From Falsiroseomonas stagni DSM 19981 (lineage in GTDB: Bacteria > Pseudomonadota > Alphaproteobacteria > Acetobacterales > Acetobacteraceae), in the NCBI RefSeq assembly GCF_900114315.1, contig NZ_FOSQ01000001.1, positions 598,202 through 662,201 on the forward strand: 64,000 nt of DNA, given 5' to 3'. Position numbers and translations under genes: made by a program. Positions 26,883-36,407 of the stretch are shown one piece after another. How positions within the stretch are numbered: position 1 is the stretch's first letter; each line of letters opens with the position of its first letter. Under the pieces are notes generated by a model. It saw only the letters and a list, made by a program, of their open reading frames with translations, searched no databases and was not told the origin of the DNA.

Positions 26883-28223
26883 ATGCAGCCCATCGCATCC
26901 CCGCTGACCCGCCGCCGACTTCTTGCCGGCGCTGCTGGCGCCCCTGCATTGCTGGCCGGGCTGTCGGGCGGCGACGCCGCCGCCCAGTCCGGCGGCACGG
27001 TGAACTTCATCGGCTGGTCCGCCGCGGTGGACCAGGTGCGCGCCCAGATCTCGGCCTTCGAGCGGGCGACCAATGTCCGGGTGAACTACGAGAACTTTCC
27101 CTGGGCGCAGTTCCGCACCGCGCTGGTCACGCGCCTCGTCGGGAATGCGCCGATCGACGTGTCCTGGATCTCCGACGCCTGGCTGCCGGAATTCGTCGAG
27201 GCCGGGTGGCTGGCGGACATCAACGACATCCCGCAGCTCATGCGCTACAACGCGGATGCGGCGGATTACTGCACGCAGTCGATGGTCTATCGCGGCAAGC
27301 AATACGGCCTTGCCTATTACGGCGACCACATGAGCTTCATGTACAATACGGAGCTGCTTGAGCGCGCCGGCATCACCACCCTTCCGACGACGTGGGAGGA
27401 GGTCGTGCAGCAATCGCTGCGCATCAAGCAGCAGGGGATCGTGGAGTTCCCGCTGCTGCTGTCGCTGGCCGCCGATACCTGGCTGATCGAATTCGTCTCG
27501 GCGCTGACCTATGCCTTCGGCGGACGCATGGTCGACGATGCCGGGAATGCGGTGATGGCCGATGCGAACCGCGGCGCGGTCCGCGCCGCCCGCTTCATCC
27601 GGGAGGCGATCGCGACCCATCGAATCCTGTCGCCCGGCGCGGTGGAGACGGGGGAGATCAACGGCCTGCGCGCGATGGGCAGCGGGCAGCATGCCTTCGC
27701 CATCGTGCCGACCTACCGCATCCGTGCGCTGAATGATCCGTCGCAGGCATCGGCCGCTGGCAAGATCCGCATCGCGCTGATGCCGAAGGGCGGGCCGGAT
27801 GGTACGAACAACACGCTGGGCTGGATCCGCTTCTACGGCATGACGCCGGCCGCCAAGGCGGACCGCGCAAGGCGGGAGCGGGCCGTGCGCTTCATGGAAT
27901 TCTTCGGCGGTCGCGATACCGGCGGCAACTATTCCATGCAGAAGCTGCTGCTGACCGATGTCGGCCTGCCGAGCTGCGCCCTGCCGGTGAACCAGGATGC
28001 CGATGTGACGGCGTTCTGGAACCGCTGGGCCGGTGGCGGCGCGGTGATCGCGCAGCAGGCGATGCTGGCGAAGAAGAAGGACACCATCGCGCCCTGGTTC
28101 GGCGAATGGGTCGAGACGTCGAACCAGGCCTGGCAGGCCGTCTGCCTTGGCCGTGCGGAGCCGGAGGCGGCGATGCGCACCGCCGCGGCGAAGTGGACGG
28201 AACTCCGTCGCGCCTTCCGCTGA
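26883..28223 (+). CDS. carbohydrate-type ABC transporter substrate-binding protein (SBP_bac_1)
   Basis: The protein has 446 residues from the ATG at LTRRRLLAG. This start keeps a twin-arginine leader intact and has GAAGG upstream; an in-frame ATG 51 nt earlier adds an unlikely extension. The mature protein shows the UgpB/MalE-type layout: VNFIGWSAAVDQVRAQISAFE, DVSWISDAWLPEF, YYGDHMSFMYNTELL, TTWEEVVQQS. It feeds two permeases and an ATPase encoded directly after it. The 258-bp gap before it probably holds the operon promoter, but I could not pick one out. The solute is not predictable. Confidence 0.9.
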   Translation: MQPIASPLTRRRLLAGAAGAPALLAGLSGGDAAAQSGGTVNFIGWSAAVDQVRAQISAFERATNVRVNYENFPWAQFRTALVTRLVGNAPIDVSWISDAWLPEFVEAGWLADINDIPQLMRYNADAADYCTQSMVYRGKQYGLAYYGDHMSFMYNTELLERAGITTLPTTWEEVVQQSLRIKQQGIVEFPLLLSLAADTWLIEFVSALTYAFGGRMVDDAGNAVMADANRGAVRAARFIREAIATHRILSPGAVETGEINGLRAMGSGQHAFAIVPTYRIRALNDPSQASAAGKIRIALMPKGGPDGTNNTLGWIRFYGMTPAAKADRARRERAVRFMEFFGGRDTGGNYSMQKLLLTDVGLPSCALPVNQDADVTAFWNRWAGGGAVIAQQAMLAKKKDTIAPWFGEWVETSNQAWQAVCLGRAEPEAAMRTAAAKWTELRRAFR

Positions 28224-28224
28224 C

Positions 28225-29118
28225 GTGCTGGCCCGACTGAACCGGAAGTTCGGCTACGACGAACGCAGCGCAGCCATCCTGGTCTTCCCGGTGGTGGCGG
28301 TGCTGCTGGTCGTGGCGGCCTACCCGATCCTGTATTCCTTCTGGGTCAGCCTGCACGACATCGTCCTGACGCGCCCCTTGCGCCGTCCCTTCGTGGGCGG
28401 CGACAACTACCTGCGCATCTTCGGCGATGAGCGCTTCTGGTTGGCCGTCTCACGCACCACGGTCTACACGGTGGTGACGGTGGTGGTGACCACGGTTCTC
28501 GCCGTGCTGGTTGCGCTGCTGCTGAACGAGACCTTCCCCGGCCAACGCATCCTGTCGGCGGTTCTGCTGGTGCCCTGGGCGACACCGTCGGTCGTGAACG
28601 GGCTGATGTGGAAGTGGATCTACGATCCGACCTATGGGCTGCTCAACGCGCTGCTCCTGAAGGTCGGCCTCATCGAGCGGTATCGCGCCTGGCTCGGCGA
28701 TCCCGACCTGACGCTGATGCTGATCGCCAATGCCGCCGTGTGGAAGCAGATGCCGCTGGCAGCCCTGCTGCTGATCGTCACCATGAAGGCCATTCCGGAC
28801 GACCTCTACCGCGCCGCCAAGGTGGATGGTGCCAATGTCCTCCAGCGCTTCGTGCATGTGACGCTGCCGGCGCTGCGACCGGGGCTGATGCTGGTCCTGG
28901 TGTATGAGACGATGATCAGCATCCGCCATTTCGACCTGTTCCTGATCATGACCCAGGGCGGGCCGGGCGATGCCAGCTTCACCCTGTCCTGGCTCATCTA
29001 CGTCGAGACCTTCCGGTCGCTGCGCTTCGGAACGGGTGCCGCGATGAGCTACGTGCTGGCGATGGCGACCTTCCTGCTGTCCTGGGCCGTGATCCGCTGG
29101 CTGGGGAAGCGCATCTGA
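28225..29118 (+). CDS. sugar-type ABC transporter permease, MalF/UgpA-like
   Basis: The protein has 297 residues. The GTG one base after the upstream stop is the best start, since it precedes LNRKFGYDERSAAI and the first span. About six spans follow. Typical features are VLLVPWATPSVVNGLMWKWIYDPTYG and the EAA loop IPDDLYRAAKVDGANVLQRFVHVTLPAL. It is an inner-membrane half-channel with the next permease. Confidence 0.9.
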   Translation: MLARLNRKFGYDERSAAILVFPVVAVLLVVAAYPILYSFWVSLHDIVLTRPLRRPFVGGDNYLRIFGDERFWLAVSRTTVYTVVTVVVTTVLAVLVALLLNETFPGQRILSAVLLVPWATPSVVNGLMWKWIYDPTYGLLNALLLKVGLIERYRAWLGDPDLTLMLIANAAVWKQMPLAALLLIVTMKAIPDDLYRAAKVDGANVLQRFVHVTLPALRPGLMLVLVYETMISIRHFDLFLIMTQGGPGDASFTLSWLIYVETFRSLRFGTGAAMSYVLAMATFLLSWAVIRWLGKRI

Positions 29119-30038
29119 TGGCCGGCCGTCCTCTCGCACCCCGCATCGGCCGCGCTGTGCTGCTGGCGTTCTTCTCGGCGCTGTTCGTGCTGTATGTCGC
29201 GGGGCCGGTGGCGTGGCTGGTCTCATCATCGTTGCAGACCGAGGCGCAGATCACGGCCATCCCGCCGAACTGGCTGCCGCCGGAGGTCAATTTCGGCAAT
29301 TTCGACGCCATCCTGAACGCTGCCGAACGGCAGGTGACCTATGAGACGAGGCGCCAGGGCGACCCGGCCACCGGCGGGTTCCTCCCCTCCGGCGCGGCGA
29401 ACCTGATCCCGTCGCTCTGGAACAGCCTGACGGTCGGGCTGTGGGTCGCGGCGCTCAACCTGCTGTTGTCGGTCACCGCGGCCTACGCGATCGCGGTGAT
29501 CGATTTCCGCGGGCGGCGCGCGACGCTCTACACCGTGCTGGCCACGCGCGTGGTGCCGGATATCGCGCTGATCGTGCCGCTCTTCCTGGTGATCCGGAAC
29601 CTCGGGCTGATCAACACGCTGGGCGCGCTGGTCGTCACCTACCTCGCCATCACGGTGCCCTTCACGATCTTCATCCTGATTTCCTATTTCGAGGGCATTC
29701 CGCGCGACCTGTATCGCGCCGCGCGGATCGATGGCTGCGGCCATTGGGGGGCGCTGCGGCATGTCTACCTGCCGCTGTCGCTGCCCGCGCTGGTGGCATC
29801 GCTGACCTTCGCCTTCCTCACCTCCTGGAACGAATTCGTCTTCGCGCTGGTGCTGACACAGAATGTCGCGGCGCAGACGCTGCCGATCGTCATCTCCGGC
29901 TTCGTGATGGATTTCACCACCAGCTTCTCCTTCGTCAATGCGGCGGGTGTCATCGCGATCATCCCGCCGGTGCTGATGGCGGTGCTGTTCCAGCGCTACA
30001 TCGTCTCCGGCCTCACCGCCGGCGCGGTGAAGGGATAA
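29118..30038 (+). CDS. sugar-type ABC transporter permease, MalG/UgpE-like
   Basis: The protein has 306 residues, and its start overlaps the preceding stop by one base. The N-terminal span leads to a periplasmic loop that is longer than usual, about residues 40-100, with AERQVTYETRRQGDP before the second span. The EAA loop is IPRDLYRAARIDGCGHWGALRHVYLPL. The TSWNEFVFALVLT segment is typical of MalG-type permeases. It pairs with the preceding permease. Confidence 0.9.
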   Translation: MAGRPLAPRIGRAVLLAFFSALFVLYVAGPVAWLVSSSLQTEAQITAIPPNWLPPEVNFGNFDAILNAAERQVTYETRRQGDPATGGFLPSGAANLIPSLWNSLTVGLWVAALNLLLSVTAAYAIAVIDFRGRRATLYTVLATRVVPDIALIVPLFLVIRNLGLINTLGALVVTYLAITVPFTIFILISYFEGIPRDLYRAARIDGCGHWGALRHVYLPLSLPALVASLTFAFLTSWNEFVFALVLTQNVAAQTLPIVISGFVMDFTTSFSFVNAAGVIAIIPPVLMAVLFQRYIVSGLTAGAVKG

Positions 30039-30040
30039 CC

Positions 30041-31102
30041 ATGGCTGCCATCACCTGCGAGAAGCTGACCAAGCGCTACGGCAGCGTCACCGCCGTGGAC
30101 CGGCTGGACCTGGCCATCGGCCATGGCGAGTTCATGGTGCTGCTCGGCCCGTCCGGCTGCGGCAAGACGACGACGCTGAACATGATCGCGGGGTTGGAGG
30201 AGATCACCGACGGCACGCTGCGCTTCGACGCCACCGACGTTACCTGGCAGCCCCCGCACAAGCGGGAGGTCGCGATGGTCTTCCAGTCCTACGCGCTCTA
30301 TCCGAACAAGACGGTGCGGGAGAACATCGCCTTTCCTCTCCAGCTCCGCCGGACCCCGCGCGCGGAGGTCGAGCGCGCCGTGGCCGATGTCTCCGAACAG
30401 TTGGAGATCGCGCATCTGCTGGACCGCCACCCGTCACAGCTTTCGGGCGGGCAGCGGCAGCGTGTGGCGCTCGGCCGCGCCATCGTGCGCAAGCCCAGCG
30501 TCTTCCTGATGGATGAGCCGCTGTCGAATCTCGACGCGGCGCTGCGGCTTTCCATGCGCAGCCTCATCAAGCATCTGCACCAGCGACTGCAGGCCACCTT
30601 CGTCTATGTCACGCATGACCAGGCAGAGGCGATGACTCTGGCCGACCGCATCGCGGTGATGCGTGGCGGGCTGATCCAGCAACTCGACACGCCCGACGGC
30701 ATCTACAGCCGCCCGGCCAATACCTTCGTCGCCAGCTTCCTCGGCAGCCCGCCGATCAACCTGGTCGAGGGCGAGATCGCTGCCGACGGCCGATTCGCGC
30801 GCGGCGCGCTGCGGCTCGACCTGCCCCCGGGCGCCGTCGCGCCGGGCCGTGCCGTGACGCTCGGCCTGCGGCCGGAGGATGTCGCCGCGCCCGCGCCGGG
30901 CCTGGCGAGCCTGGAGGCCCGGGTGACCCTCGTCTCCCCGCTCGGCTCGGAGACGCTGCTGGAGGTCGTCGCGCCGGGCGACGTCGCGCTCACGCTGCGT
31001 GTGCCCAAGGAATGGCGCGTCCGCCATGGCGACAGCATGACCTTCGGCATCGATCCTGCGCGGCTGCATCTGTTCGACCGGCAGACGGAGGCGCGACTGT
31101 GA
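30041..31102 (+). CDS. sugar-type ABC transporter ATPase, MalK/UgpC-like
   Basis: The protein has 353 residues: Walker A GPSGCGKTT, Q-loop MVFQSYALYPNKTV, signature LSGGQRQRVALGRA, Walker B SVFLMDEPLSNLD and switch VTHDQAEAMTLADR. The C-terminal third is the OB-fold/TOBE domain (LGLRPEDV, LVSPLGSETLLEV) seen in MalK and UgpC homodimers. The stop overlaps the GTG start of the molybdoenzyme gene, so transport and oxidation are co-expressed. Confidence 0.92.
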   Translation: MAAITCEKLTKRYGSVTAVDRLDLAIGHGEFMVLLGPSGCGKTTTLNMIAGLEEITDGTLRFDATDVTWQPPHKREVAMVFQSYALYPNKTVRENIAFPLQLRRTPRAEVERAVADVSEQLEIAHLLDRHPSQLSGGQRQRVALGRAIVRKPSVFLMDEPLSNLDAALRLSMRSLIKHLHQRLQATFVYVTHDQAEAMTLADRIAVMRGGLIQQLDTPDGIYSRPANTFVASFLGSPPINLVEGEIAADGRFARGALRLDLPPGAVAPGRAVTLGLRPEDVAAPAPGLASLEARVTLVSPLGSETLLEVVAPGDVALTLRVPKEWRVRHGDSMTFGIDPARLHLFDRQTEARL

Positions 31103-33468
31103 TCGTCCCGCCGCCCCCCGAACCGGGCGGCCCGCTCGGCAAGGCGCTGCGGCGGCGCGAGGACCGGCGGCTGCTGATGGGCCAGGGCCGCTTCCTGGAC
31201 GACATCCCCGCGCCGCCGGGCTGCCTGCATGCGGTGTTCGTGCGCAGCCCGCACCCGCATGCGCGGATCGGCCCCATCGATACGGCGGCGGCCCGCGCGG
31301 TACCGGGCGTGGCTGCGGTGCTGACCGGCCGCGACCTCGGCGCCATCGTCGCGCCGCTCCGCATGGCACCGCCCATCGCCGGCCTGCTGCCGATGGACAT
31401 GCCGGTCCTGCCCACGGACATCGCGCGCTTCGTGGGCGATCCCGTCGCGCTGGTACTGGCCGCATCGCGGAGCGCGGCGGAGGATGCGGCGGAACTGGTC
31501 CAGGTGGCGTGGGATCCGCTGCCGGCCATCGCGAGTATCGCCCAGGCAAAGCAGGCCGCTGCCCTGGTGGACCCCGCCGTGCCGGGCAACCGCGTCTCCC
31601 GCCAGGGCTTCGCGACGCCGGGCCTGGATGCCGCCTTCGCCCGGGCCGACCGCGTGGTGGAAGCGCGCTTTGCCCAGCAGCGGCAGACGCATGTGCCGCT
31701 GGAGCCGCGCGGCGTGCTGGCGATCTGGGATGCGGGGCGGGAACACCTGACCCTGCGCGTGGGCACTCAGGCGCCGCACCCCTATCGCAGCGCCGTCGCG
31801 TCACGGCTGCGGCTGAAGGAGTTCCAGGTCACCGTCGAGAGCCCGGAGATGGGCGGCGGCTTCGGCCAGAAGATCATCCCGCTGCGGGAGGATCTGTGCA
31901 TCGCCGCCGCATCGCGGCTGCTGAACCGCCCCGTGCGCTGGCGAGAGACGCGGGCGGAGAACCTGATGACCGCGATGATGGCGCGGGAGGAGACCATCGT
32001 CACCCGCGCCGCCGTCGCCACCGATGGCCGCCTTCTCGGCCTGACCTGCGCGATGGAGGTCGATTTCGGCGCCTGGTCCTTCTTCCCCGCCAACTACATG
32101 GCCCGCGTCGTCGCGATGATCCTGCCCGGGCCGTACCGCCTGCGCGACTATGGCTACGACGTGCAGGTCTGGCTCACCAACAAATGCCCCTCCGGCCCCA
32201 TGCGTGCGCCGATGGCCGTCACCTCCTGGGTCATGGAGGGCACGATGGATGCGGTGGCGCGCGAACTCGGCCTTGATCCACTGGCGGTGCGGCGGATCAA
32301 CTCCATCGGGGATGCCGACCTGCCCTTCACCACCGCGACCGGGGAGCGCTACGACGCGCTGACCCCGCGCGCCACGCTGGATGCGGCGGCGGCGGCCATC
32401 GGCTACGACGCGCTGCGGGCAGGGCAGGCGCAGCCGCGCGACAGGCTGCTCGGCATCGGCCTCTGCACCGTGGTAGAGAGCACCACCTACGGGTCCGCCT
32501 TCTACCGCGCCGCCGGCATCCCGGGCTCGGGGCATGAGGTCGCGACGATGCGCGTGGAGCCTTCCGGCGCGGTCATCGCATCCTGCGGGCTTATGGGATC
32601 GGGCCAGGGCTACGAGACATCGCTGGCGCAGGCGGCTGCCGCGGGTCTTGGCGCCGCCCTCGATGATCTCGTGATCCAGATCGGTCACAGCGACATCGCG
32701 CCCTATGGCATGGGCAGCCGCGGCAGCCGTGGCGCGGCGGCGGGCGGCGGCGCGCTGTACATGGCGGGACAAAGGCTGAAGGCGAAGGTGCTGGCGATCG
32801 CGGCGGCGATGCTGGATTTGAACAGCGCGGCCGGACTCGACCTGCGCGACGGCGTGGTGCTGCGCCTGGTGGAGGGCGCCTGGGTCGAGACCGGGCTGAG
32901 CCTGGCGCAGGTGGCGCGCACCGCGCATCTCGATCCGCTGCGCCTGCCGCCGGGGATGGAGCCGGGGTTGCACGCCGTCCTGGCCTATGACCCGCCGGCG
33001 ATGACCTACGCCAACAGCACCCATGCCTGCGCGGTGGAGATCGATCCGGCGACCGGCGCGCTGCGCGTCCTGCGCCATGTCGTCGCGGAGGATTGCGGCA
33101 CCCGCATCAATCCGCTGATCGTCGCGGGGCAGACGCATGGCGCCACGGCCATGGGATTGTCTGGCGCGATGATGGAGCACGCCGCCTATGCCGAGGATGG
33201 CCAGGCGGTCGCTGGCAGTTTCATGGACTACGCCATCGCCCGGGCTGACGATCTGCCGGCTTTCGAACTTTCCCACCACGACACGCCCAGCCCGTCCACG
33301 CCGGCCGGCATCAAGGGCATGGCGGAGGGTGGGACGATGGGCGGCATCGGCGCGCTGATGAACGCCGTCAACGACGCGCTGGCACGGGCCGGCGTGCATC
33401 TCGACAGTGGGCCCGCCACGCCGGCCCGCATCTGGGCCGCCCTGCAGGCCGCGAAGGACACCGCATGA
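31099..33468 (+). CDS. xanthine dehydrogenase-family molybdopterin-binding (large) subunit, unaccompanied
   Basis: The protein has 789 residues from a GTG that overlaps the ATPase stop. It has an N-terminal aldehyde-oxidase a/b-hammerhead (about 10-130) and a molybdopterin-binding region with EMGGGFGQK, PSGPMRAPM, GSGQGYETSLAQ and the C-terminal KGMAEGGTMGGIGALMNAV, whose Glu743 fits the catalytic base. It lacks the AYRCSFR loop of CO dehydrogenase. Family members work with a [2Fe-2S] subunit and usually an FAD subunit; neither is encoded next to it. It may borrow partners from elsewhere. The next gene is a hydroxyacid dehydrogenase, so an aldehyde or hydroxylated intermediate of the imported solute is a plausible substrate. 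Confidence 0.82.
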   Translation: MIVPPPPEPGGPLGKALRRREDRRLLMGQGRFLDDIPAPPGCLHAVFVRSPHPHARIGPIDTAAARAVPGVAAVLTGRDLGAIVAPLRMAPPIAGLLPMDMPVLPTDIARFVGDPVALVLAASRSAAEDAAELVQVAWDPLPAIASIAQAKQAAALVDPAVPGNRVSRQGFATPGLDAAFARADRVVEARFAQQRQTHVPLEPRGVLAIWDAGREHLTLRVGTQAPHPYRSAVASRLRLKEFQVTVESPEMGGGFGQKIIPLREDLCIAAASRLLNRPVRWRETRAENLMTAMMAREETIVTRAAVATDGRLLGLTCAMEVDFGAWSFFPANYMARVVAMILPGPYRLRDYGYDVQVWLTNKCPSGPMRAPMAVTSWVMEGTMDAVARELGLDPLAVRRINSIGDADLPFTTATGERYDALTPRATLDAAAAAIGYDALRAGQAQPRDRLLGIGLCTVVESTTYGSAFYRAAGIPGSGHEVATMRVEPSGAVIASCGLMGSGQGYETSLAQAAAAGLGAALDDLVIQIGHSDIAPYGMGSRGSRGAAAGGGALYMAGQRLKAKVLAIAAAMLDLNSAAGLDLRDGVVLRLVEGAWVETGLSLAQVARTAHLDPLRLPPGMEPGLHAVLAYDPPAMTYANSTHACAVEIDPATGALRVLRHVVAEDCGTRINPLIVAGQTHGATAMGLSGAMMEHAAYAEDGQAVAGSFMDYAIARADDLPAFELSHHDTPSPSTPAGIKGMAEGGTMGGIGALMNAVNDALARAGVHLDSGPATPARIWAALQAAKDTA

Positions 33469-34343
33469 ACGACACGCCGCTTCCCCGCATCGGCTTCATG
33501 GGCATCGGCATCATGGGCGGGTCCATGGCCGGGCATCTGCAGGCCGCGGGCCACAGGCTGACCATCGCCAACCGGAGCCGCGGCCCGCGTGTCGACGCCT
33601 TGCTGGCGGCTGGCGCGACCTGGGCGGACACGCCGGCCGCGCTGGCCGGCGAGAGCGACATCGTCATCACGGTCCTCGGCTTCCCGCAGGACGTGGAACA
33701 GGTCTGGCTTGGAACGGATGGGCTGCTGGCCGGCGCGAAGCCCGGCACGCTGCTGATCGACATGACGACCTCCTCGCCACGCCTCGCCTCCCGCCTGGCG
33801 GAGGCCGCCGCGGCGAAGCGCTGCGCGGCGCTGGATGCGCCGGTCTCCGGCGGGGATATCGGCGCGCGCAATGCCGCGCTCTCCATCATGGTGGGCGGTG
33901 ATGCGGACGCCTTCGGGCGCGCGCAGCCGGTCTTCGCGCGGATGGGCAAGGCGATCCGCCACATGGGCGGCGCGGGCGCCGGGCAGCATACGAAGATGGC
34001 GAACCAGATCGCCATCGCGTCGGCGGTGATGGGCGTGGCGGAGGCGCTGTCCTACGCCCGGCGCGCGGGCCTGGATGGCGAGGCCGTGCTCGCGGCGCTG
34101 GCGCCTGGTGCGGCGGGATCCATGCAACTCACCGCACTCGGGCCGAAGATGCTGGCTGGCGATTTCGCGCCGGGTTTCATGGTGAAGCACTTCCTGAAGG
34201 ACCTCGGCATTGCCGTGGCCGAGGCGGAGGCCATGGGCCTGGCGCTGCCCGGCCTGGCGCAGTCCCGCGCGCTGTTCGATCGCATCGCCGCGGAACTCGG
34301 TGGCGATGTCGGCACGCAGGCGATCATCGCAGCATACCGGTAG
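33465..34343 (+). CDS. NAD(P)-dependent beta-hydroxyacid dehydrogenase (3-hydroxyisobutyrate dehydrogenase family)
   Basis: The protein has 292 residues. The Rossmann motif is GFMGIGIMGGSMA (residues 10-22), the substrate loop DAPVSGGDIGARN (124-136) and the catalytic Lys177 lies in GQHTKMANQ. The family oxidises 3-hydroxyisobutyrate or reduces tartronate semialdehyde, glyoxylate or succinate semialdehyde. It overlaps the molybdoenzyme gene by ATGA and closes the operon. The 291-bp gap after it, towards a convergent SDR, shows no gene and no clear terminator. Confidence 0.88.
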   Translation: MNDTPLPRIGFMGIGIMGGSMAGHLQAAGHRLTIANRSRGPRVDALLAAGATWADTPAALAGESDIVITVLGFPQDVEQVWLGTDGLLAGAKPGTLLIDMTTSSPRLASRLAEAAAAKRCAALDAPVSGGDIGARNAALSIMVGGDADAFGRAQPVFARMGKAIRHMGGAGAGQHTKMANQIAIASAVMGVAEALSYARRAGLDGEAVLAALAPGAAGSMQLTALGPKMLAGDFAPGFMVKHFLKDLGIAVAEAEAMGLALPGLAQSRALFDRIAAELGGDVGTQAIIAAYR

Positions 34344-34634
34344 CTTCGCAGGCTCATCGAAAGATCGGTTCGGGTACGGACAGGGACGATATGGTGCCTG
34401 GGACTGGATGTCCTCTGCTTTGCGTGCGGTCATTCCGGCGGGCGGATAGGCTGGTGCCGTGATGGTGGGGTGCGGCACGAGGACCCCGGCGATGGCGCTC
34501 CTCGACCGGCAGGGCAGAACTGGCCGCGGCGGCCGTACAGCGCCGGTGCGCCGCGCACCAGGCTCGTCAGTGGGCGGGCCCGATGTCGGCGGCATCAGCC
34601 ATGGCCTGAAACGCCCTGCTACCTTCGCGCCAGG

Positions 34635-35411
34635 CTAGATATTCGTGGTGGTGATCCCGCCATCCACGGCTAGCACCTGACCGGTCACGAAGCTTGCCTG
34701 GTCGGTCGCGAGGAAGCAGATCGCCTTGGCGATGTCCCCCACCGTGCCGAGCCGACCGAGCGGCGTACGCGCGATACGCCGCTGGTCCTTCTCCTCGGTC
34801 CGATGCTTCGCGGTGCCCTCGGTCGGCACGGCGGATGGCGCGATGGCATTCACGCGGATGTGGCGCGGCCCGAGATCGGCCGCCGCGGCGCGCGTGATGC
34901 CCATCACGCCCGCCTTGATCCCGCTATAGACGATGGAGGAAGGCGTCGCGCGCAGCCCCGCGGTGGAGGCGACATTGACGATCGATCCGCCGCGCTCCGC
35001 ATCCATCACCTCGGCCGCGGCCTGGATGCCCCAGATGACCGACTTGAAGCCGATCTCCAGCATGCGGTCCACGGTCTCCGGCGCGATGTCCGGCACGGCC
35101 TGGTAGCGGACCCAGGCGGCGTTGTTGACCAGGATGTCGAAGCGCCCGGCGCGTTCCGCCAGGCCGAGCACGGCGGCGCGCATGCCATCCCGCGTCGCGA
35201 CATTCTGCGCGATGCCGATCGCCTTGCCGCCGGCTGCCTCGATCTCCGCGACCGCGGCGGCGACGAATTCCGGCTTGAGGTCGTTCACGCCGACCACCGC
35301 GCCCATCGCGGCCAGGTGGCGCGCGGTGGCGCGGCCGATGCCGTTGCCGGCGCCGGTCACCAGCGCGACGCGGCCCGCGAGCATGCCGGCCATCGAATCC
35401 TGGGTGTCCAT
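34635..35411 (-). CDS. short-chain dehydrogenase/reductase (SDR)
   Basis: The protein has 258 residues and is a classical SDR: TGAGNGIG (residues 19-26), VNNAA (94-98), Ser149, Tyr162 and Lys166 (YSGIK), ending TGQVLAVDGG. It probably oxidises a 3-hydroxyacyl-CoA or similar alcohol, because it is the last gene of an acyl-CoA catabolic operon, 16 bp after an acyl-CoA dehydrogenase and with a GGGGAGAG ribosome-binding site. The substrate is inferred only from the operon. Confidence 0.87.
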   Translation of the reverse strand: MDTQDSMAGMLAGRVALVTGAGNGIGRATARHLAAMGAVVGVNDLKPEFVAAAVAEIEAAGGKAIGIAQNVATRDGMRAAVLGLAERAGRFDILVNNAAWVRYQAVPDIAPETVDRMLEIGFKSVIWGIQAAAEVMDAERGGSIVNVASTAGLRATPSSIVYSGIKAGVMGITRAAAADLGPRHIRVNAIAPSAVPTEGTAKHRTEEKDQRRIARTPLGRLGTVGDIAKAICFLATDQASFVTGQVLAVDGGITTTNI

Positions 35412-35427
35412 TGCGTCTCTCCCCGGC

Positions 35428-36405
35428 TCAGTTCGCGTCGATCAAGGCGGCGGCGACCGCCTCGCGCATCGCAGGGGCCTCGCCCTGCGCCTCCAGCGTG
35501 CGGATGCGGCGGAGATGGCGATGCACCGGGATATCCCAGGTGAAGCCCATGCCGCCATGCGCCTGGATCGACGCCTCCGCGATCAACGGACCATGCGTGG
35601 CGGCGGCGAGGAAGGCGGCGCGCCGTGCCAGCATGCCCACCGCATCGTCGCCGCAGCCGGTGGCCCGAATCAGCGCGCCGCGCATGCCTTCCATCGCCAG
35701 TTTCTGGCGGGCCAGCAGGTGCCGCATCGCCTGGTTGGCGACCAGCGGCTTGCCGAATTGACGACGGGTCGTGACATGCTCCACTGCGAGGGCAAGCGAG
35801 GTTTCGGCAGCGCCGAGGATCGCGGCGGCCCGCAGCAGCGACGCCTCCTCCGCCAAGGCGCTCCACGCAGCGGCATCGAGGCGGCAGGCTGCGTCTGCGC
35901 CGGTGAGCGTCACGTTGTATTCCGGCGCGGTCTCATCGAGGCCGATGGCCTTCGCGATACGGAGCGCGCTGCCGGGCAGCAGTGCGGCACCGTGGGCGAG
36001 CCGCACCAGCACCCAATCCGCGCCCTCCGCCAGCGGTGCGCGGCCGACGGTGCCGACCAGTTCGGTACGCGCTGTACCGGCCCAGGCGATGGTGCCGCGT
36101 CCCTCGCCGGCCGCGAGGGATGCCGCGATGGCCGGCGCCGGTCCGGCGAGATGGCGCGCCATCAGCATCGTCTCGGCCAGCGGAAAGGCCAGGTCGCCGG
36201 CGCCCGCGGCCTGCACCACCGGCAGGGCGAAGCGGAGGTCGAGGCCGAGGCCGCCGACCTCCTCCGGCGCCAGCACGCCGAGCAGCCCGTCTTCCGCCAG
36301 CCGCGCCCCGCAGCCCGCGGGGTCGAGGCCGAGGCAGGCCGCGACGGCCTTGCGGGCGCTGTCCGCGAAGTCGGCGGGGTCGAGGCCCGTCTGCATCATG
36401 TCCAT
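35428..36405 (-). CDS. acyl-CoA dehydrogenase-family protein, short partner subunit
   Basis: The protein has 325 residues from the ATG spaced 7 nt after GGGGGA; a GTG six bases upstream overlaps the previous stop and is an alternative. The sequence keeps acyl-CoA dehydrogenase features: TTRRQFGKPLVANQAMRHLLA and QAHGGMGFTWDIPVHRHLRR. It is shorter than the usual about 380 residues and is weak in the central FAD-binding beta domain. Paired short and long genes are typical of heteromeric (alpha2beta2) acyl-CoA dehydrogenases used for branched or polycyclic acyl-CoAs. It is probably the partner of the 396-residue protein encoded 2 bp upstream. Confidence 0.85.
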   Translation of the reverse strand: MDMMQTGLDPADFADSARKAVAACLGLDPAGCGARLAEDGLLGVLAPEEVGGLGLDLRFALPVVQAAGAGDLAFPLAETMLMARHLAGPAPAIAASLAAGEGRGTIAWAGTARTELVGTVGRAPLAEGADWVLVRLAHGAALLPGSALRIAKAIGLDETAPEYNVTLTGADAACRLDAAAWSALAEEASLLRAAAILGAAETSLALAVEHVTTRRQFGKPLVANQAMRHLLARQKLAMEGMRGALIRATGCGDDAVGMLARRAAFLAAATHGPLIAEASIQAHGGMGFTWDIPVHRHLRRIRTLEAQGEAPAMREAVAAALIDAN

Positions 36406-36407
36406 GC

